Source: Phoronis australis
Lineage: Eukaryota; Phoronida; Phoronidae
NCBI GenBank assembly: GCA_002633005.1
Contig: NMRA01000018.1
Span: forward strand, 1,404,554 to 1,468,553
Length of the DNA: 64,000 nucleotides
Direction of reading: 5' to 3'
This document shows positions 58,156 to 64,000 of this stretch, in pieces; the first letter of the stretch is position 1; each line of letters opens with the position of its first letter. The notes under the pieces are model-generated. The model worked only from the letters and a program-made list of their open reading frames with translations. It searched no databases and was not told the DNA's origin. A program made the translations under genes and the position numbers.

Positions 58156-61100
58156 ATGCAAGAGGAAGCAAATATGGAGAAGAAGACTTCGTGTCGTTCC
58201 ACTTCTGTTGTTCCACAGAAAAATGGCTGCGACGCTAGGAAGCAAGGCAAGTTAAAATGAAAATAATGTCCATTATTGCTATTGAGCTGCACTGGCATTG
58301 AAATCGGCACAGGCCAAACAACTTAGTGCTGCTTGACAGTAGGCAATTACATCGCCCTGAATGCCACAGGCTACAGGGGCAATAGTACATCCCCATAAGA
58401 AGTTACTCATTTCAAAATAGAGCAAATAAAATTGATTGAAACATGCATATTATATAATGTTCAGTTATAACTAACACATATCTGAGCAAGTAAATCACCC
58501 TGGATGCCGTAGGCATACAGGGACGATAGTACATCCCCACAAAAAGTTCAGAATTTGAAAATACAGGAAATAAAATCAGATGAAACGTGCATGTATGCAC
58601 ATTGAGATATAAACAACTCATACCATAAGTCTGGAGACGATTCAGATCATTCAGTCAAGATAACTTGAACAAATCGATGAAAATCTGTCGCTTTTTGCTC
58701 GAGTTTCTCTTACCGGGTGCCATTTGGAGGAAGTTACGTGAATCACGCATGTTGATGAATAAAAAAATCCAAGGGACAAATCTTACAAATTTCACCTGAA
58801 AGTTCTCGTGCTATTTTGCAAGTATCATGCGCTAACGTCACACGCTTTGCTCAGTCTCGCGCTAGCCTTTGCCTAACTCACGTGGCTCAGTTGACATACT
58901 TTGTGATTATCGCGCGCGTGGTGAAAAAGTTAACGGCAACCAAAAAAGTGGAGTTGGAATTCTTTGCCAAAGTCACCTTAATTCTCACAACTAAACTTCG
59001 TCAAAGATATGTATGGAAGTAGAAAGGACTAATGAAGAAAGTAAGTGCTTTTTAAGTGATAGTTTTAGGTGTGGCATGTATTTTTGACAAGGTGAAAATT
59101 CATAATCGGCCGGATTTAGCCTACACCCCGTTCAAATACATGGAACGAAATGCATACAGAAAGTGATGAGAAGTATTGTATGACTCTGGATACAATTTAG
59201 TCAACATAACTTGAACATTTTCATGAAAATCTGTTGCGGTTCGCTCGAGTTTCTCTCACCGGGTGCCGTTTTTATGAAGTTACGTGAAATCACGCCTGTT
59301 GACGAACAAAAAGTCCAAGGCACAAAAATCTGCCATGTCACGCACTTCGCTCAGTCTCGTGCTAGCCTTTGCCTAACTCGCGCGACTCAGTTGAAATATT
59401 TTGTGGTTATCGCGTGCACAGTGAAAAATTTAACGGTGACCAAAAAAGTGGAGTAGGAATTCTTTGCCAAATTCATCTTAATTCATTCTCATAGCTATAC
59501 TTCATCGAAGATCTGTGTAGAAGCAGAAAGTATCGCTGAAGAAAGTAATCAACTTTTTAAGTGATAGTTTGAAGTGTAGAATGTATTTTTTGACGAGGTA
59601 AAACTCTAAATCAGCGGATTTCACTTACCGCCCACTTAAAATATACGGGCCGAAATTAGTATAGGAAGCGATGGGAAGTATTGTAGCCCCAAACCGGCCA
59701 ACCGAGGGGCTACGTGTTGCCTAGGTTGAATGTTGACAACACAGAAACACATTAACTACCAATTGCCTACATGTTGCATGCCTCAAAAGTGGGATTTCTC
59801 AAACTAAAGGCGGAGACAGTGTGGCTCTGGTTTGAGCTCCAGATTACCGTTAGAAAGACCAGGGTTCGAATCCTGGCTTTACTGGCAGGCAGTCAAGCAT
59901 TGCACAAAAGTGTCCCCTACTGTAAGCTAGTGATTAGCGTATATCAATAGACATCAGTTGGACAAATTTTGCACACCATATGCTCAGCAGTCTGCAGCAT
60001 TATGTCGGAAATTGGCTATTCACTTGGCCTTCAAGGATTTAGTCGGACTGACATAATGATTTTGCTGTGCTAAGAAATGACTAGCCACTATTGAGGTTTT
60101 GAAGGCACTTTATTACTTTCATCGTGCTTAAGGTTGTCAATAAGAGATATTACTGAACTACAGTGACAGTCAAATTTTTGTTAGTTTAATTGCCTGTTTA
60201 TTTCTTATCACATCAAAAGGTTTCAAACATAGCTGCTCACGCCTTCTCTGCATGAGTGACTAGGAATGTTGCCAACTTCTGTTTGTGTGCTAAATGTATT
60301 GTAATAGCAATAGGTATTTAATTCCAATTTCAGACAATGGATCAAAATTTGGCAAGCAGCCTAGACGTCGAGAGGGGTCAGGTAGTCGTACCCGACAAGA
60401 CAACAGTAGCACCCCACCTAGAAAGCCGCTTCCTCAGAAGTTTAGGTCCTATGATAAACGGCCACGCTCTAGGGGTTATTACAATGATGGACCCCGAGAA
60501 GAGGTTTTTATTTCACACACAATATTAATTTGAATTATTTTGTTAAATTGATAAGCATTGCCATAAGTTACGTATTCTCAAAAGGTCTTAACTATTCAGA
60601 AGTGGAAATCACGAGCTAAAACTTAACCATGTGATCCTTCTTACAAATCACCTTGCTGATAACTCTATTACTTTTTTATCTTAGTTTTCTTATGAGAAAT
60701 TTGAGTTGAATTTACAAGCAGTGTTTTTTTAATTACTCAGCGGTTGCCCTGTTAACTTGTTAGTCATTTAGTACTACCAGGAAGACAGTATGGTGATGTC
60801 TTAATGATAATACCCATGTTTTCTTCAGGTGATACCAGATGCAGGAGCCGAGCTTGGTTCGGCTCTGATGCAAGGATCAAAGAAGGGCAACCTGAACCAC
60901 CTGTTGAACTTCACATTCGCCCCCCGTGATGTCCCACCCCCTCACCAACAGTGGAAGGGGCGCAACAACTGGTCGCGAGGAAAGGTGCGCTACAACAAAG
61001 AACAGTTTCTGCAGGCCAGGTGAGTGCCAGTCATTAGAGTCCTAATATGAAGGTGGTACTTGGTTTTCTGCCCACGTATGTCAACTGTAATCAGTCTGGC

Positions 61101-63920
61101 TGTGTTTTTGTAGTTTCTGTGTGGCTTCATTGTGATCTTTTCTTTTCAGTTGCCAGTTCATCGTGTCTGACAGAGGTGACTACACTGTTAACGCCGTCGA
61201 CCCAGACAAGTTAGTGGACTGGGACCTCATTGAGAAAGTGGTATGTGCATGAACTCTTTTAACAACTTCACTGGACAAAGTAATCTTTATCTTGGCTGCC
61301 ATAGTAATACAGTAAATAAGCTGTTGATATTCAATAGTTGTTATTTTTCATAAGTGACTGTTGTCAGCATGCCCATGCTAGTGTAGAACAGAATCTAATG
61401 AAACAATTCGGGATGACTCGCTCTAGATGCGCACATGTTGTACCTTAACTGTTATTTTGAAGGGTGTAAACGCGTTTTTGTATGACGTCAAATGAAATGA
61501 AGCACCTTTTCAGAGTCTTTGAGCGGGTGTTCTTGTAAAATTTCCTGACAGTGTCGCTTAATTTTGTTTCAGCACATCTTCAGCCATGAGGTTCCTTCTT
61601 GCCCAATCTGCCTTTATCACCCTGTGGCTGGTGAGTACCTGAGTAATCCTTTTGTGTGCTACGCTTAGTTAAGTTGTATCATCTTCATAGCAATTGAAAA
61701 AGAGGAAAATCTGAAACAAAACTCAGTAGTTCTGTTTATTTTCGCTGTATATGTGCATCCGTCTTTCTGGTGAAACACTACCGCATTAAATCATTGGTGT
61801 TGTTGACCGCTGTTCCAGCCAAACTGACCCGGTGTGGACATATCTACTGTTGGTCATGTATCCTACACTACCTATCCCTGGGGGACAAATCATGGCGCAA
61901 GTGCCCCATATGTAACGAGGCCATCGAGAAAAAGCAGCTTAAGAGGTAAGGAAGCGTGTATTTGGGGACTCGTGAGATTACGTTGAGACGGTTTGACGTA
62001 CGACAAGGCTGTTGGATGTCTTGTGACTACATTGTGTGCAGCTTTGCATGACAACCAAATTATGGAATTCTAAAATTTTAGGTAATCAGATATGCTTATC
62101 ATGCGTGAAAAGGGTGGATCATAAGTCCGTCCTCACAATTGACCTTTCTGGTCATACTTATACAAGTCTATTGGTTTATTAGTGAGCTAATGATCATACA
62201 CTATGTGAACACATTTATAGAGGATTTTTTCCTAGCTTGCTTTATCTTTATTCCCCGTGCCCAGTGTCATGGCCTTGCCCAACCATCAGTACAGTGTTGG
62301 CGAAGAGATCACAATGAAGTTGATGAAGCGCGAGCGAGGGTCAACCTACGCAGTACCCAAGTCACAATGGACAACTCGCAATGGCAAACCTCATAAAGTC
62401 AAGGGTAAGAAACCTCTAGAAACTAGGTGTACTCTGTTCATAGGTGGTGCTGTGTGCAATGTGGTAATTCTTACATTTACAATTGGTCACAGTGTTCCAT
62501 AAAATTTGAATTTGATTAACAACATTACAAGGGTCTGTGTAAACTGAATCTGTTAAAAATTATATGATCGATAGAATACCAAATAGGCTGTGTGGTGACA
62601 TAGGGATTGAAACTTACATGTCCATAATGACTAGTCTATGGAACTACCCATCAATCAAATATAGGTCACAATGAAAAACCATACAATACAGCTACAATTT
62701 CTAATTAGACATGTTTAATTTTGTTTTATATTTTCTGTCACAAAAGATATCGTTTGACTGTAAAATCCAAGTATTGTTTTTCGTCTTATGGTACATAGGC
62801 ATGAAAGACTTGTAAATTGCAGAGTCCTTGTTATTGGCTATTAAAGAAATCTTTATATTTGACGCTTTTATTTCAGATCCAGTTGACAGGGGATACCTGA
62901 AGCTGCTTGTAGCTTCCAATGACGACGTCCGTGACATCGTACAGTCTGAACGTAGTGAACTGAATCAACAGCTGAAGGAGGAGACGGATGTATGAAAGTT
63001 TCCACTCTTTTCAATAACGTTCCAAGGTTGGATTGCTCATAACATGACCCAAGATATAAATGTTCAGGATTCAGAAACGATTCAGTTTTTTTTTGCAATT
63101 AGTTTAGCTGGATCTAGGTCTTCACTCTCTCTGTATTATGTAAGCGAGCCCTAAAACTCTGCTGGTTGAACCTCCATTCCATAGTTGTCGATGTCTGTAA
63201 ATTCTACAACTGGAGTCTGACGCCGTGGCTTGATCTACTGTGACCATTGGCTGATTTCTGGCAAAAAAAATTCTAAGTCTCTAAACGGTTTAATTAGAAT
63301 ATTGCCTTTTTCCCACCCTGACTAAAAGACATTGGTTCTAGGCTCAGTACCGTACCGTTTTATTAATTTGTTTCTTAATGCTTTTTATCTTGACAAAAGT
63401 CTCATTTTATTGCTAAGTAATTCTCAGTGAGCACTAGGAAGTCTTGCGGTTGCAAGCCCAAGGTATTCTGATTAAATGACCCAGAATTCCCCGTCATGAC
63501 TGCTGGACGGATGCCAAATTCAGTGTCTGAGTAGCCTCCCCTGATGACTAAGAATGAAGGGGAATTAACAGGAGAGTTAGGATGATGGGCAAGCCATTCT
63601 ATAGTTAAAATTTTGCTGTCTTATTAGTTATTTCTAGTAATTTTTGTTCTTATCATAATTAACCGTAGTGACGGAAAAATTTTATTTTTTCCGATTGCTT
63701 TTTCTCTTGCACCGTGGGTGATATGGCATGAAATGGATTTCAGAGCCTGACTGTCTCATTCATTGAACATGCTTTGGAACTGTTGGATGAGAGAGAGAGG
63801 ACCTTGAATGCTGATGGTCAAGTGGAAGCCAATGTGACGGAAAGACTTGAGCAGCTGAAGGTTACCGAGAATACTGTGGAGTCACCCTCCGAGCAGTACC
63901 GCCAGCCACGATACTCAAAG
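58156..63920 (+). CDS. RNF10: RING finger protein 10 (5' part; continues past window edge)
   Basis: RNF10 is a RING-type E3 ubiquitin ligase; in mammals it acts on stalled small ribosomal subunits and also links synapse to nucleus. Nine exons join in frame for 386 residues: 58156-58246, 60334-60503, 60829-61019, 61150-61240, 61573-61630, 61819-61945, 62265-62404, 62877-62989 and 63744-63920. A donor at 63921 shows that it continues. The RING is C191-x2-C194, C206-x-H208-x2-C211-x2-C214, C229-x2-C232 ([28 protein letters not shown]). Other family blocks are [14 protein letters not shown] upstream and [20 protein letters not shown] downstream. The N-terminal 90 residues are basic and low-complexity. 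Exon 1 is supported by phase and by a GC-AG donor, but upstream ATGs in other frames make it the weakest exon. Confidence 0.93.
58340..58625 (+). repeat. Tandem duplication, about 143 bp x 2
   Basis: ATAGTACATCCCCATAAGAAG and its partner ATAGTACATCCCCACAAAAA lie 143 bp apart, preceded by CGCCCTGAATGCCACAGGC and CACCCTGGATGCCGTAGGC. It lies in RNF10 intron 1. Confidence 0.7.
58640..59735 (+). repeat. VELEFF-family repeat, tandem copies 2 and 3
   Basis: Two units of about 540 bp lie head to tail (58640-59186 and 59187-59735) in RNF10 intron 1. Each runs from CAAGATAACTTGAAC/CAACATAACTTGAAC through GCTCGAGTTTCTCT, a CGCTCAGTCTCGCGCTAGCC-type block, and ACCAAAAAAGTGGAGT. Only the second keeps the terminal GGGGCTACGTGTTGCCTAGG shared with 15.77 kb. 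The frame [13 protein letters not shown] is intact in the first; a stop follows KKVE in the second. Confidence 0.75.
59814..59935 (+). repeat. tRNA-related SINE, family 2 copy 2
   Basis: CAGTGTGGCTCTGGTTTGAG (A-box region), the B box GGGTTCGAATCC, then CTTTACTGGCAGGCAGTC and AAGCATTGCAC. The tail matches 5240-5260. It lies within RNF10 intron 1. Confidence 0.6.
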
Positions 63921-64000
63921 GTGGGTGTTTGGTCACCCGCTTAACTTTAGAGAAATAAAACTGTGTCCTGTTTTAACAACTTATCTGATCGCAAACGTAA

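Overview
This is a stretch of an intron-rich, AT-rich animal genome. GT-AG introns, single-copy metazoan regulators (FBXW8, MED31, RNF10), tRNA-derived SINEs, MITEs and long non-coding spacers all argue against a prokaryote, plant or fungus. Introns at conserved sites, plus PRR11-like and PIMREG-like proteins otherwise best known from vertebrates, suggest an invertebrate deuterostome (hemichordate, echinoderm or cephalochordate). That placement is inference only. All gene models were built by hand from splice sites and reading-frame phase.

Layout. 1-19 kb is almost gene-free: dispersed and tandem repeats, several inverted-repeat elements, a THAP-like zinc-finger remnant, and a weak minus-strand short-exon gene candidate near 13.7-14.8 kb. 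19.4-31.0 kb (+) holds FBXW8 in 11 exons, the substrate receptor of a CUL7 ubiquitin ligase. 33.6-34.8 kb (-) holds an intronless ORF for a probable mitochondrial helical-repeat protein. 36.0-37.6 kb is a large copy of a composite repeat. 40.5-42.2 kb (-) holds a PIMREG-like mitotic protein, diverging from MED31 (42.5-45.6 kb, +) across about 290 bp. 45.6-49.7 kb is spacer with a SINE, a small tandem array and an unassigned ORF. 49.7-55.8 kb (-) holds a PRR11-like proline-rich protein in 7 coding exons. 58.2 kb to the right edge (+) holds RNF10, with a probable GC-AG first intron and its 3' part outside the window.

Function. The genes do not form one pathway. FBXW8 and RNF10 are ubiquitin-ligase components, MED31 is a Mediator subunit, and the PRR11-like and PIMREG-like proteins both carry KEN boxes and are probably proliferation-linked.

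Repeats. The most striking non-genic signal is a composite repeat of roughly 430-470 bp monomers. It occurs at five places in both orientations, with both ends conserved, and one copy stops about 35 bp before an FBXW8 splice acceptor. A four-copy MITE family is seeded in and around the PIMREG-like/MED31 pair, and a further repeat family carries a semi-conserved reading frame.
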